DNA of 64,000 nucleotides from NCBI GenBank assembly GCA_014843695.1, contig CM026401.1, forward strand, positions 46,699,477 to 46,763,476, given 5' to 3'. Position numbers and translations under genes: made by a program. Of the stretch, positions 39,936-51,300 are shown one piece after another (within the stretch, counting starts at the first letter, position 1; each line of letters opens with the position of its first letter). The DNA comes from Archivesica marissinica. Lineage: Eukaryota; Mollusca; Bivalvia; Venerida; Vesicomyidae. The notes below the pieces were generated by a model. The model ran no database searches. It saw nothing but the letters and a program-made list of their open reading frames with translations, and was not told the DNA's origin.

Positions 39936-40154
39936 TATTGCGTAAAACATATATAAGACGTTTAAAGCAAATACAATACAATAGTTACACATAATAACAC
40001 ACACAACAACATACATAATACATAGATACAAAGGATCAAGTAGGAAGCTAAAAGTAGCTTTCATAAAACGTTTTCCTTGTGTTGTTATAGTGCAACTTAA
40101 AAACAGCAGACAGCAGCATAATACATAAAATTAGGATGATATGAAGCACAATAT

Positions 40155-41080
40155 TTAGAGGTTATTAAACCGCGGAGGTGGGCCATTTGTGGATATTGGC
40201 GCACCCTATGGAGATATTGGCCCGAGGGCCAATATCGGATAGGTGCGCCAATATCCACAAATGGCCCACCGCAGCCGTTTAATAACTTCTTTATTGCATA
40301 CCATAACGGCACCAGGCGGCCCATGTTTACACAATGTAGTTACTATGTTGTTGCTACCTGTGACACGTGCTCGTGATTCGTTCTCGGCGCGTGCCAATAT
40401 CCGATATTGGCCCAGCAGAGCCGAAAATCGAAATATATTACCCGCGTCGACCAGATATTTTGCTTTTCTACCATTAAATTTGTTACTATTTATAGTAACG
40501 TATGCAATAATGTTATGTAGTCTCAGGTTTACAGAAGTGGAACAATGTCATATATCGAGGCATCGTGTTACCTAGCCTGTGAACAGGGGCGTTTGATATA
40601 TATTTGCCTGGTCAGTCATATAAATATTTATTGCATACGTTACTATAAATAGTAACACATTTAATGGTAGAAAAGCAAAATATCTGGTCGACGCGGGCAA
40701 TATATTTCGATTTTCGGCTCTGCCGGGCCAATATCCGATATTGACCCGCGCGTGCCGGGCCAATATTCGATATTGGCCCGGCACGCGCCGAGAACGAATC
40801 ACGAGCACGTGTCACAGGTAGCAACAACATAGTAACTACATTGTGTAAACATGGCCGCCGAAGCAACACTAAAGTCGTTGTCTGACAAATTGTTGTCTCT
40901 TGACGGTAAAATGGCTGAGCGAAATAAGCAAATAACAGCAGAAAAAACATACGGCTATGTATGCAATAAAGAAGTTATTAAACGGCTGCGGTGGGCCATG
41001 TGTGGATATTGGCGCACCCTATGGAGATATTGGCCCAATATCCACAAATGGCCCACCTCCGCGGTTTAATAACCTCTAAA
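40155..41080. mobile_element. Foldback element with nested hairpins
   Basis: The outer ends are AGGTTATTAAACCGCGGAGG and its reverse complement. Inside each end a TGGGCCATTTGTGGATATTG hairpin is nested. The two halves (40,300-40,500 and 40,620-40,850) are inverted copies, with ACCATTAAATTTGTTACTAT and AAATATCTGGTCGACGCGGG-type blocks, around a centre near 40,560. GC-rich GGGCCAATATCGATATTGGC modules form further palindromes. A short ORF (40,851-41,069) starts MAAEATLKSLSDKLLSLDGK inside the right half and runs into the terminal repeat; it may be the N-terminus of a captured gene. Confidence 0.75.
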
Positions 41081-41500
41081 TATTGTAATACCGAGACGAT
41101 TAATTGGGCCGTATTGAGTTTCTGATAATGTCATTTTGCCAGAAGTAAATTATTGAAACATCGGCAGACTGGAACCCAGGCTAGTCTCAGGTTTATAAAC
41201 GTTTGGAACAGTGACATAGACAATAGATATGCTTCAAATATTGATATCTATATTCCAAGACCTAGATGTGAAATGTACAAGAAATCTTTAGAATACTCTG
41301 GTCCATTGTCTACCATTGGAAATTCAGACGTCCATATCTTTAAATATGTTTAAGACAAAATGTAAAGTATGGATACAACAACATTTTAAGCTGTAGACAC
41401 CAGAAAGTTATATATAAAATTATAATGATTGTCATTCAATATTCCAATGTCGTTTTGTATTTCGATAACATTACCTGATTTATTTAAGTTACATTGTACA
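41081..41500. other. Intron 2 DNA before the 75-bp satellite
   Basis: GTCATTTTGCCAGAAG at 41,130 recurs inverted at about 37,580 with its flank (TTGAGTTTCTGAT), so this is a dispersed repeat edge. No exon. Confidence 0.45.
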
Positions 41501-42032
41501 CCAGTATACATGTATATTGCATGGCGTAACTGTGTACTTTGGTTATAATTATTGTGTATGTGCATTAATGCTATAGTGTTATACATGTATATTGCATGGC
41601 GTAACTGTGTACTTTGGTTATAATTATTGTGTATGTACATTAATGCTATATTGTTATACATGTATAATGCATGGCGTAACTGTGTACTTTGGTTATAATT
41701 AGTGTGTATGTGCATTACTGCTATATTGCTATACACGTATATTGCATGGCGTAACTGTGTACTTTGGTTATAATTATTGTGTATGTGCATTAATGCTATA
41801 TTGTTATACATGTATATTGCATGGCGTAATTGTGTACGTTGGTTATAATTATTGTGTATGTGCATTAATGCTATATTGCTATACATGTATATTGCATGGC
41901 GTAACTGTGTACTTTGGTTATAATTATTGTGTATGTACATTAATGCTATAGTGCTATACATGTATATTGCATGGCGTAACTGTGTACTTTGGTTATAATT
42001 ATTGTGTATGTGCATTAATGCTATAGTGTTAA
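41501..42032. repeat. 75-bp minisatellite in TMEM26 intron 2
   Basis: Seven copies of a 75-bp unit starting ATACATGTATATTGCATGGC. The frame stays open on the reverse strand for 209 codons (25-residue unit with YNQSTQLRHAIYMY) because 75 is divisible by three. Single-base variants distinguish the copies. Confidence 0.95.
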
Positions 42033-42209
42033 GAAATTTAAGAGGGCCCTAAGGAAGATTAGTTCAGAACTAATTAGGTCACCCTCTATAAATAAAGAAA
42101 TATATATATCTATTAAATTTGAGCATTAAAAGAAATACAAGTGTGTGTGTTTTTTTCCAAGCACGTTTGCAGAGAACTGTCATATTTCCATTTTTATGGA
42201 TTTAAATTA

Positions 42210-42460
42210 AGTTTTAAACTTTATTTATTCTACAACGATTGCGAAGCAAGTTTTAACCACTTATATTAATCACTCTCGTTGCCTCGGATGAAGGCGTAAA
42301 TGTGATCATTCGTGTGGGAGGAAACCGGCGTACCCAGAGAAAACCCACCTGTCCGATCTGGCGACCACCGTACCATCTCACATACTTTCCGGTCCGAGGA
42401 TCGAACCCGGGTTGCATTGGTGAGAAGCGAGCGCGCTAACCACTGCACTAATCGGACAGC
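42210..42460 (-). mobile_element. SINE family C with family-B-like tail
   Basis: In reverse: head GCTGTCCGATTAGTGCAGTG with box B GGTTCGATCCTCGGACC, body with GGTGGGTTTTCTCTGGGTAC, then a tail AGAGTGATTAATATAAGTGG and TTGCTTCGCAATCG that matches the end of SINE B. Confidence 0.8.
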
Positions 42461-42626
42461 CTTAAATTATGTCGAATGTGTAAAAGAAGATATCATGCCG
42501 TGGCCATTCAGAATTCTCACAGTCTGTATTACAAGTGTAACACAAAAATACGAAAATATGTAATGGCTGTATTAAACGGATTACAAGCAAAGTGGTAAAT
42601 ATATATAATAGCTGAAAAGAGGTATT

Positions 42627-42841
42627 TGGGTTCGCTTCAGATGCGAAAGGTCTGGAGTTCGAGCCCCGCTGGAGCCGTTACGATTGTGTCCTTAGGAAAG
42701 GCATTTAATTTCCACGTTGCCTCTTCTCTCTCCCTCGTGGCGATGGATTCCATCAGGAATGAGGTCTCGAGAGTGATTAATATAAGTTGTAAGAACTTGT
42801 TTCGCAATCGAGCTAAAATACATTTGTATAAACTAAACTAG
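42627..42841 (+). mobile_element. SINE family B, full length
   Basis: Head TTCGCTTCAGATGCGAAAGG with box B GAGTTCGAGCCCC, body with CCTTAGGAAAGGCATTTAAT, tail GTTTCGCAATCGAGCTAAAA. Confidence 0.86.
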
Positions 42842-43089
42842 GTATTTGGGAACTCTACATTGGCATACAGATGTTGCCAGCCTGGAAACTACACTACTTG
42901 AACGTTTCTTCAACCATAATTCCTAATTACTCATTTATGATCGGGTTCATTCTTTAAATGTTCAATAGGTATTATGCATCCTACTTATTCTTGGCAAATC
43001 TCATTGTAAAATTATGAGCACTTTATATTAAACGTGCATGGTATGTGTTCTAAACTGATCTGAATGAACGGATCTGAAGAGATGAGTTC

Positions 43090-43330
43090 GTGTGTTTTAC
43101 GTTTATTTATCGTCGCTACCGGTTTCCCATGTGAGCGACGCCTCCTGAAGAGATTAGTCATATTAGATTGCTGCAGGATAGTGCAATGATACAGAGAGAT
43201 ACCCATTCCAGAGTCTCCTCTGGTTCTTTTACGTGCACGGTGTACAGCACCGACACCAGACTCCGGTTTAAAGTCCCATCTGAAAGACTTTTAATTCTAT
43301 TAGGGTCAGACGGGGGATCGAACGAGCCTG
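43090..43330 (-). mobile_element. SINE family A, 5' truncated at the head
   Basis: Tail and body are complete. It stops in box B (GGGGGATCGAAC), then unrelated sequence follows. Confidence 0.82.
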
Positions 43331-43740
43331 AAATAAAAGATGGTATTTTGGGGTAAAATGTACCAAATATTTAAAGAATATAATTATGCTAATACACGAG
43401 GCGCATAACCGGATGTTGAGACGATTCTCTTAGATGTGTGTTCTGGTTGCAGATATAGTGCAATGCGTTACTTTAAGCTATATTGCAAACAAATAAACTT
43501 TATATTGACTGAAAATAATTATTCAAATTATAATGGACGACCGTGTGGTAGTTTTGCTACTTGTACGTAAAATTTGAAAATTTATAATACGCTTACTCCT
43601 TAGCATATAATGTCGCTTTAAATAGAAAAATAAAAGTATTAGTATTATGCAAATTTATCCTAATGTTGCTTTTACTAAACCACCATTTACAATAAATATT
43701 CATAAAGGGAGGTAATCTACATATTGTACGTTCACATAAG
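43331..43740. other. No recognisable feature
   Basis: AT-rich intron DNA. Confidence 0.4.
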
Positions 43741-43741
43741 G

Positions 43742-43992
43742 GCAGCTATCCGATTGGTGCCGTGGTTAACACACTCGCGTCTAACCACAAAGCAATCCGT
43801 GTTCGATCCTCCAGACCGGGAAGTATGTTAGATTGCATGGTGGTCGACATATCGGATATGTGGGATTTCTCAGAACACTCCTGTTTTCTCTCACAGGAAA
43901 TACCACATATACACTTTCATCAGCCAGCGTGAGTGATTACTATTAGTTGCTAAGGCTTATTTCGCATTCGTTGTAAAGTTAATATAATTTAT
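43742..43992 (+). mobile_element. SINE family C, diverged
   Basis: Head GCTATCCGATTGGTGCCGTG with box B GTGTTCGATCCTCC. The tail GTGATTACTATTAGTTGCTA and TTTCGCATTCGTTGTAAAG is again related to the family B tail. Confidence 0.72.
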
Positions 43993-44162
43993 ACTTTTAT
44001 ATATTTTTTATTCAAGATGATGTTTACAATTTAGGTGAATTACTATGCGGCAAATGGACAGATTAGAACATAAACTTGGTTTCTAATTATCCGCAGAACA
44101 TTCTAAATAAACGCGTCATATGGCCTTTAAAATAAGATACATAACTGAGAAGTGGAGAACTG

Positions 44163-44425
44163 TGCACTCTAATCCAGGGATCGCAGATTCGATCCCCCGT
44201 CTGACCCTAATAAAATTAAACGTATTTCAGATGGGACGTTAAACCGAGGTCTCGTGTCGGTGCTTTACACCGTGCACGTAAAAGAACCAGAGGAGACTCT
44301 GGAATGGGTCTCTGTCTGTATCATGCACTATCCTCCAAAATCTAACATTGACTAATCTCTTCAGGAGGCGTCGCTCATATGGGCAACCGGTAGCGACGAT
44401 AAATAAACGTAAAACACACACTGTG
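44163..44425 (+). mobile_element. SINE family A
   Basis: Begins inside the head at CTAATCCAGGGATCGCAGAT, with a mutated box B (GATTCGATCCCCC). Body and CA tail are intact. Confidence 0.85.
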
Positions 44426-44831
44426 CACTCTTGGTCTAGTAGGCAGACACCTCATTTCATTTCCAGATATGTGATCCACGGCTACAATGACTGTCTATAG
44501 TGTTGCATGTCATTCTAAGACAGCTATCGATAATGTTGATTTATTTCTGTACGGCTGTTTCATTTACTCCCGGAAATTACACTGTCACTAATATGGTGAG
44601 TAGTCCATTATCATTCCATAACCACTGCATACAAGAACAACGTCTCTGTGTACAGTGCTCTTGAGATGTCGGGACGTGTTGAGAGCTATCTACACAATAG
44701 GCGAGATTATTTCGCCTCATCCGGGTATTCAGGTCGGGACATGACGACATGCCCCGGTCGCGTGACGTTGTCCACCGGACAGGACGTTCTAAGCAAGTGT
44801 ATTAGTCTGTATGTCCATATCATACTACAGT

Positions 44832-45125
44832 GTGTGTTTTACGTTTATTTATCGTCGCTACCGGTTGCCCATATGAGCGACGCCTCCTGAAGAGATTAGT
44901 CATTTTAGATTGTTTGGAGGATAGTGCAATGATACAGACAGAGACCTATTCCAGAGTCTTCTCTGGTTCTTTTACGTGTACGATGTAAAGCACCGACACG
45001 AGACTCCGGTTTAAAGTCACACCTGAAAGGTTGTTAATTTTATTAGGGTCAGACGGGGGTATCGAACTTGCGATCCCTGGATTACCAGTCCAGCGTGTTA
45101 CCACTGTACTACAGATCCGTCTCAT
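44832..45125 (-). mobile_element. SINE family A, full length
   Basis: Complete in reverse from the GTGTGTTTTACG tail to the ACGGATCTGTAGTACAGTGG head. Confidence 0.87.
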
Positions 45126-45189
45126 ATTACAGAGGCGCCGGTGGTATTGTATCTGGCTACACCTAACATATAAGCTAACATAGCAACAG

Positions 45190-45260
45190 CAGGCGGACCA
45201 TGGATAGCAGGTTCGATCCCCCGTCTGACACTAATAATATTAACAATCTTTCAAACGAGG
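45190..45260 (+). mobile_element. SINE family A head fragment
   Basis: GCAGGTTCGATCCCCCGTCT and AATATTAACAATCTTTCAAA only. Confidence 0.65.
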
Positions 45261-45488
45261 TCAAAAAGATATTTCTGGAATTGTGGCGTCTGCTGTATTT
45301 CCGGCAACAACAATGACTAATACACTTATGGAGGTGGTGCACATTGTTAATCGGGGCGACGCCTTCATAAAATATATTAGTAATACAATAAAGTTGAATA
45401 AACGTACAATGATACTTCATGCAGGTCAATACCATTTTTGAATTTGAGCTATTTTATTTATGACATGTTTCTCTGGATCGATGGGTCA

Positions 45489-45904
<416 letters not shown>

Positions 45905-45914
45905 TAGTGACGGC

Positions 45915-46195
45915 TTTTCTTCTTCTTATTTTTAAATTTAAGTTTACCGGTTACCCATTTGGGCGTCGGGCAGTTTACCTAACAACACCTTTCCTGCACA
46001 GGCTCCAGCGGTTAACCAATCTCCTCTGGTTCTTTTGCGTGCACGGTGTAAAGCACCTACAGTAAGAAACTGCCAACTGTTTCATATAAATGAAGCACAG
46101 CCTGAGAGGGGCTCGAACCCGTGACCATCTGTATTGATATTTTACAGTCGTATACAAGTCAGTGACCTTAACCACTCGACCACGGAGGCGGACGT
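45915..46195 (-). mobile_element. SINE with family-A-like body and a different tRNA head
   Basis: The body keeps GTGCACGCAAAAGAACCAGA and the GCCCAAATGGGTAACC element of family A. The head is GCCTCCGTGGTCGAGTGGTT with box B GGGTTCGAGCCCC, another tRNA type. A second copy of that head, without body, is at 46,385-46,485. Confidence 0.68.
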
Positions 46196-46384
46196 TCTAT
46201 ATATCACAGACGTAATATTGCATTTGTTTGTCGGAGGTTTCGCTTTACAGGATCACATGTTCTTTGGTGCGGAGCGATATGGCAGTTGGCGACTGGTCAC
46301 TTATGCTACATAAGCATGATATGTGGGTGTAATGATAATAGGACTATGTTGTCAGTGTTGACAGCCCTGATGTAGGCAAAGAGG

Positions 46385-46485
46385 CACTGTCTAAGCGTGG
46401 CTCGAACACGTGACCATCAGTGATTATAGGTTTCAGTGGTATACAAGTCAGCTACCTTAATCACTCAACCACGGAGGTGGACCAA
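46385..46485 (-). mobile_element. tRNA-like head fragment
   Basis: The reverse strand shows CACCTCCGTGGTTGAGTGAT, a long anticodon-side insertion, and box B GTGTTCGAGCCACGC. It is the same head type as at 46.1 kb. Confidence 0.6.
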
Positions 46486-46639
46486 GTTACGGCAATAGCC
46501 ACAGGCAGATATTTTTGTATATTATCATTGTGTAAGATGTTTGCTACACCAACGTTGTTTTTTTCAACTCAGGTGTGGGTACAATGTTTGGTTCCAATTA
46601 TACCCATGACAATGAATACGCACTATTTGTATTGAGAGA

Positions 46640-46920
46640 CATCGTTCATGAATATTCCCTGAAAGTAGAGAGGTCCTCTTAAGTTGTTTCCTCTGTTTTT
46701 ATCGTTGTTTCCTTTGCAAAACATGCCATCAATTGTCATCCACTTTCTCATCTGATGCTAGCCAATGGGTTATCACTGAGAGACATTGGTCAATAACTGC
46801 CCCTGAATACTCCCTAAAAGTAGATTGGTCCTATTAAGTGTTTTCCTCTGTTTTTATCGTTATTTCCTTTACACCACATGCTAGCAATTTCCATCTACTT
46901 GATCATCTTATGATTATTAA
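46640..46920. repeat. Tandem duplication of about 155 bp in intron 3
   Basis: CCCTGAAAGTAGAGAGGTCC and GTTTCCTCTGTTTTTATCGT recur in the second unit with substitutions. A further pair of diverged repeats (AACAACAGTAAAAACAAAGG-type) lies at 47,210-47,400. Confidence 0.75.
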
Positions 46921-46924
46921 ATTA

Positions 46925-47100
46925 GTCGAATTCTCCGGTTATCTTGAAGTCGGACCATAGTCCCGTTTCAGACACTATCATTTTACATATAACTGGATCT
47001 GTTTATATTTAAGTTCGTTAAGTCAAACTTAGGTTATGTCGAAGCATTTTGTTCGGTCCGATGGAATTCGACATAACGTATGTAGACGGTACTATATCCC
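46925..47100. mobile_element. Pogo-like MITE, TACATCCGTTATGTC family, partial
   Basis: The internal part (TCCGGTTATCTTGAAGTCGG, CCCGTTTCAGACACTATCAT, GGTCCGATGGAATTCGACAT) matches the full copy at 59,809-60,009. The left terminus is lost. Confidence 0.75.
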
Positions 47101-47513
47101 GACAGATTTCCTACAGTATATGCAATGGATACTTATTTGTAAGACTTTGTTATCTATTAATCAACACGATTTTGATAAAATCACATCTATCATACCGCAA
47201 CATCTGATTATGGAACAACAGTAAAAACAAAGGATTCCAACTAAAAGGACCTATTTACATTTTAGGCTAAATCGGACTGTATTTGCCAAGGGAGATAATA
47301 GTAACACCAGTAAAATCACATTTATCTTACCACCTGGTTAGAGAACAACAGTAGAAACAAACGATTCCAGCTAAAGGGAAGGATAAACATTTCGTGACAA
47401 ATCTAAGGGAGGTAATAGAGAAAAAAGCTAGCGATGTCGCTCATTATAATGATAGAAATAATATTTAACAAAGATAGGTAAATCTAGATCAGTCTTTATC
47501 TATTATTTTTCAG

Positions 47514-48041
47514 GTTCGTAACCATAAAATACTCATCCTAATAATTCTCGGAATTTGGTCGCTTAGCCTGGTCCAATTCTCGCTAGTTCTCACGGCCGCT
47601 CGTGCCAGACGTGATCAATCGACATTATATTTGACAAATATCACGATGGGAAGTAATCCTGGATGTTGTCATGCGGATATCTTCGGAATTGTGATATCAA
47701 TTATTCTGCAAGATTTACCGTTCTTGGTATTACGATTGGTATTAATCTTCAAATACAATGTTCTCAGTTACACAAATATGTTCTTTACATCCAAAAACAC
47801 TCTTGTGATAGCTTTATTGATATATAGGTTGGCAGTTTTATTCATCAAAAGGAACGAAACGACCAGAGAAGTTTCAATAGAAATAATAAATGGTGACGTA
47901 ACATCAGTCCCGGAGTCCGGTACTTTCCGGAGAACTTCGGAACTTCGACGGAAATTATTATCGTATTACGGAACCGGAAGCTTTGTGCATGGAAATGGTC
48001 AACCGGCGCACTCACCTAGGACAGGCGTCAATAGAATATGA
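47514..48041 (+). CDS. TMEM26: TMEM26-family membrane protein, exon 4 and stop
   Basis: After TATTTTTCAG the frame continues in phase 0, residues 202-376. Membrane segments are ILIILGIWSLSLVQFSLVL, IFGIVISIILQDLPFLVLRL and TLVIALLIYRLAVLFI. The last three hold the family blocks (QD.PFL..RL, then Y.N.FFT.KN.LV). A polar cytosolic tail of about 65 residues is rich in Ser, Thr and Arg. TGA at 48,039-48,041. A short loop (STLYLTNITMGSNPGCC) carries an N-glycosylation sequon. Confidence 0.83.
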   Translation, partial: VRNHKILILIILGIWSLSLVQFSLVLTAARARRDQSTLYLTNITMGSNPGCCHADIFGIVISIILQDLPFLVLRLVLIFKYNVLSYTNMFFTSKNTLVIALLIYRLAVLFIKRNETTREVSIEIINGDVTSVPESGTFRRTSELRRKLLSYYGTGSFVHGNGQPAHSPRTGVNRI

Positions 48042-48394
48042 AGTCAAATATGAACATAACTCCGGAAGTGCTATCATTTTGAATTATATGTGGATTTCAC
48101 GGCAGATAAGTCCCCTTTTTAAGTTTGGCGGCAACAATAGTCGGCTCCAGAGTGCACAGAAAGGTTTATGCTATCGCCAAATCGCCTTGTTTTCGTAGCC
48201 CACGTGTTTTCGAATGTGTTTACAAATGACGTCATCGCTATCAGTAACAGGTACTTGGATTATATGGTAGACGCTAATACTGTCCATACTGTATTCATTA
48301 TTGTCATTCACGTGTACCTTAAGCATCTCAAATTTCTTTTTTGTCCTATAGTAAGTAATGTTTAGTAAACATTAGTATCAGTAACAAAGGTATC
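48042..48394. other. Probable TMEM26 3' UTR or flank
   Basis: No polyadenylation signal was found with confidence. A small palindrome GTAATGTTTAGTAAACATTA lies at 48,354-48,373 just before the satellite. Confidence 0.4.
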
Positions 48395-51300
48395 GCCAGC
48401 GTTACACATGCATGGAATGTCATTCCACAGTGGTATCTCCAGCGTTACATCGGCATGGAATGTCATTCCACAGTGGTATCTCCAGCATTACATCGGCATG
48501 GAATGTCATTCCACAGTGGTATCTCTAGCGTTACATCGGCATGGAATGTCATTCCACAGTGGTATCTCTAGCGTTACACATGCATGGACTGTCATTCCAC
48601 AGTGGTATCTCTAGCGTTACACATGCATGGAATGTCATTCCACAGTGGTATCTCCAGAGTTACACAGGCATGGAATGTCATTCCACAGTGGTATCTCTAG
48701 CGTTACACATGCATGGAATGTCATTCCACAGTGGTATATCTAGCGTTACACAGGCATGGAATGTCATTCCACATAGGTATCTCTAGCGTTACACATGCAT
48801 GGAATGTCATTCCACAGTGGTATATCAAGCGTTACACATGCATGGAATGTCATTACACAGTGGTATCTCCAGCGTTACACAGGCATGTAATGTCATTCCA
48901 CAGTAGTATATCCAGCGTTACACAGGCATGGAATGTCATTCCACAATGGTATATCGAGCGTTACACATGTATAGAATGTCATTCCACAGTGGTATATCCA
49001 TCGTTACACAGGTATGGAATGTCATTCTATAGTGGTATATCCAGCGTTACACAGGTATGGAATGTCATTCTACAGTGGTATATCCAGCGTTACACAGGTA
49101 TGGAATATCATTCTACAGTGGTATCTATAGCGTTACACAGGCATGTAATGTCATTCCACAGTGGTATATCCAGCGTTACACAGGCATGGAATGTCATTCC
49201 ACAGTGGTATATCCAGCGTTACACAGGTATGGAATGTCATTCCACAGTGGTATATCCAGCGTTACACATGCATGTAATGTCATTCCACAGTGGTATCTCT
49301 AGCGTTACACAGGCATGGCATGTCATTCCACAGAGGTATCTCCAGCGTTACATCGGCATGGAATGTCATTCCACAGTAGTATCTCCAGCGTTACACAGGC
49401 ATGGAATGTCATTCCACAATAGTATATCCAGCGTTACACAGGCATGGAATGTCATTCCACAGTGGTATCTCCAGCGTTACACAGGCATGGAATGTCATTC
49501 AACAATAGTATATCCAGCGTTACACAGGCATGGAATGTCATTCCACAGTTGTATATCCAGCGTTACACAGGCATGGAATGTCATTCAACAGTAGTATCGC
49601 CAGCGTTACACAGGTATGGAATGTCATTCCATTGTGGTATATCCAGCGTTACACAGGCATGTACTGTCATTCCACAGTGGTATATCCAGCGTTACACAGG
49701 TATGGAATGTCATTCCATTGTGGTATATCTAGCGTTACACAGGCATGTAATGTCATTCCACAGTAGTATATCCAGCGTTACACAGGCATGGAATGTCATT
49801 CCACAGTGGTATATCCAGCGTTACACAGGTATGGAATGTCATTCCATTGTGGTATATCCAGCGCTACACATGCATGGAATGGCATTCCATAGAGGTATCT
49901 CTAGCGTTACACATGCATGGAATGTCATTCCACAGTGGTATCTCTAGTGTTACACAGGCATGTAATGTCATTCCACAGTGGTATATCCAGCGTTACACAG
50001 GCATGGAATGTCATTCCACTGTAGTATATCCAGCGCTACACAGGCATGGAATGTCATTCCACAGTTGTATCTCCAGCGTTACACAGGCATGGAATGTCAT
50101 TCCACAGTGGTATATCCAGCGTTACATCGGCATGGAATGTCATTCCACAGTGGTATCTCCAGCGCTACACATGCATGGAATGTCATTCCACAGTGGTATA
50201 TCCAGTGCTACACAGGCATGGAATGTCATTCCACAGAGGTATCTCCAGCGTTACACAGGCATGGAATGTCAATCCACAGAGGTATCTCCAGCGATACACA
50301 GGCATGGAATGTCATTCCACAGTGATATATCCAGCGAAACACAGGCATGGAATGTCATTCCACAGAGGTATCTCCAGCGTTACACAGGTATGGACTGTCA
50401 TTCTACAGTGGTATATCCAGCGTTACACAGGCATGTAATGTCATTCCACAGTGGTATATCCAGCGTTACACATGCATGTAATGTCATTCCACAGTGGTAT
50501 ATCCAGCGTTACACATGCATGGAATGTCATTCCACAGTGGTATATCCAGCGTTACATCGGCATGGAATGTCATTCCACAGTGGTATATACAGCGTTACAC
50601 AGGCATGGAATGTCGTTCCACAGAGGTATCTCCAGCGTTACACATGCATGGAATGTCATTCCACAGTGGTATATCCAGCGTTACACAGGCGTGGAATGTC
50701 ATTCCACAGTGGTATATCCAGCGTTCCACAGGTATGGAATGTCATTCCATTGTGGTATATCCAGCGCTACACATGCATGGAATGTCATTCCATAGAGGTA
50801 TCTCTAGCGTTACACATGCATGGAATGTCATTCCACAGTGGTATCTCTAGCGTTACACAGGCATGGAATGTCATTCCACAGTAGTATATCCAGCGCTACA
50901 CAGGCATGGAATGTCATTCCACAGTAGTACCTCCAGCGTTACACAGGCATGGAATGTCATTCCACAGTGGTATCTCCAGCGTTACACATGCATGGAATGT
51001 CATTCCACAGTGGTATATCCAGCGTTACACATGCATGGAATGCCATTCCACAGTGGTATATCCAGCGTTACACATGCATGGAATGTCATTCCACAGTGGT
51101 ATATCCAGCGTTACACAGGTATGGAATGTCATTCTACAGTGGTATATCCAGCGTTACACAGACATGGAATGTCATTCTACAGTGGTATATCCAGCGTTAC
51201 ACAGGCATGGAATGTCATTCCACAGTGGTATATCTAGCATTACACAGGCATGGCATGTCATTCCACAGAGGTATCTCCAGCGTTACATCGGCATGGAATG

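Noticed and set aside
41386..42015. 209-codon reverse-strand repetitive ORF as a protein gene
   Set aside because: It is the 75-bp intronic satellite; the period is divisible by three and there is no other coding evidence.
44648..44890. 80-codon ORF between TMEM26 exons 2 and 3
   Set aside because: The composition looks coding, but exons 2 and 3 already join in phase and the ORF ends inside a SINE.
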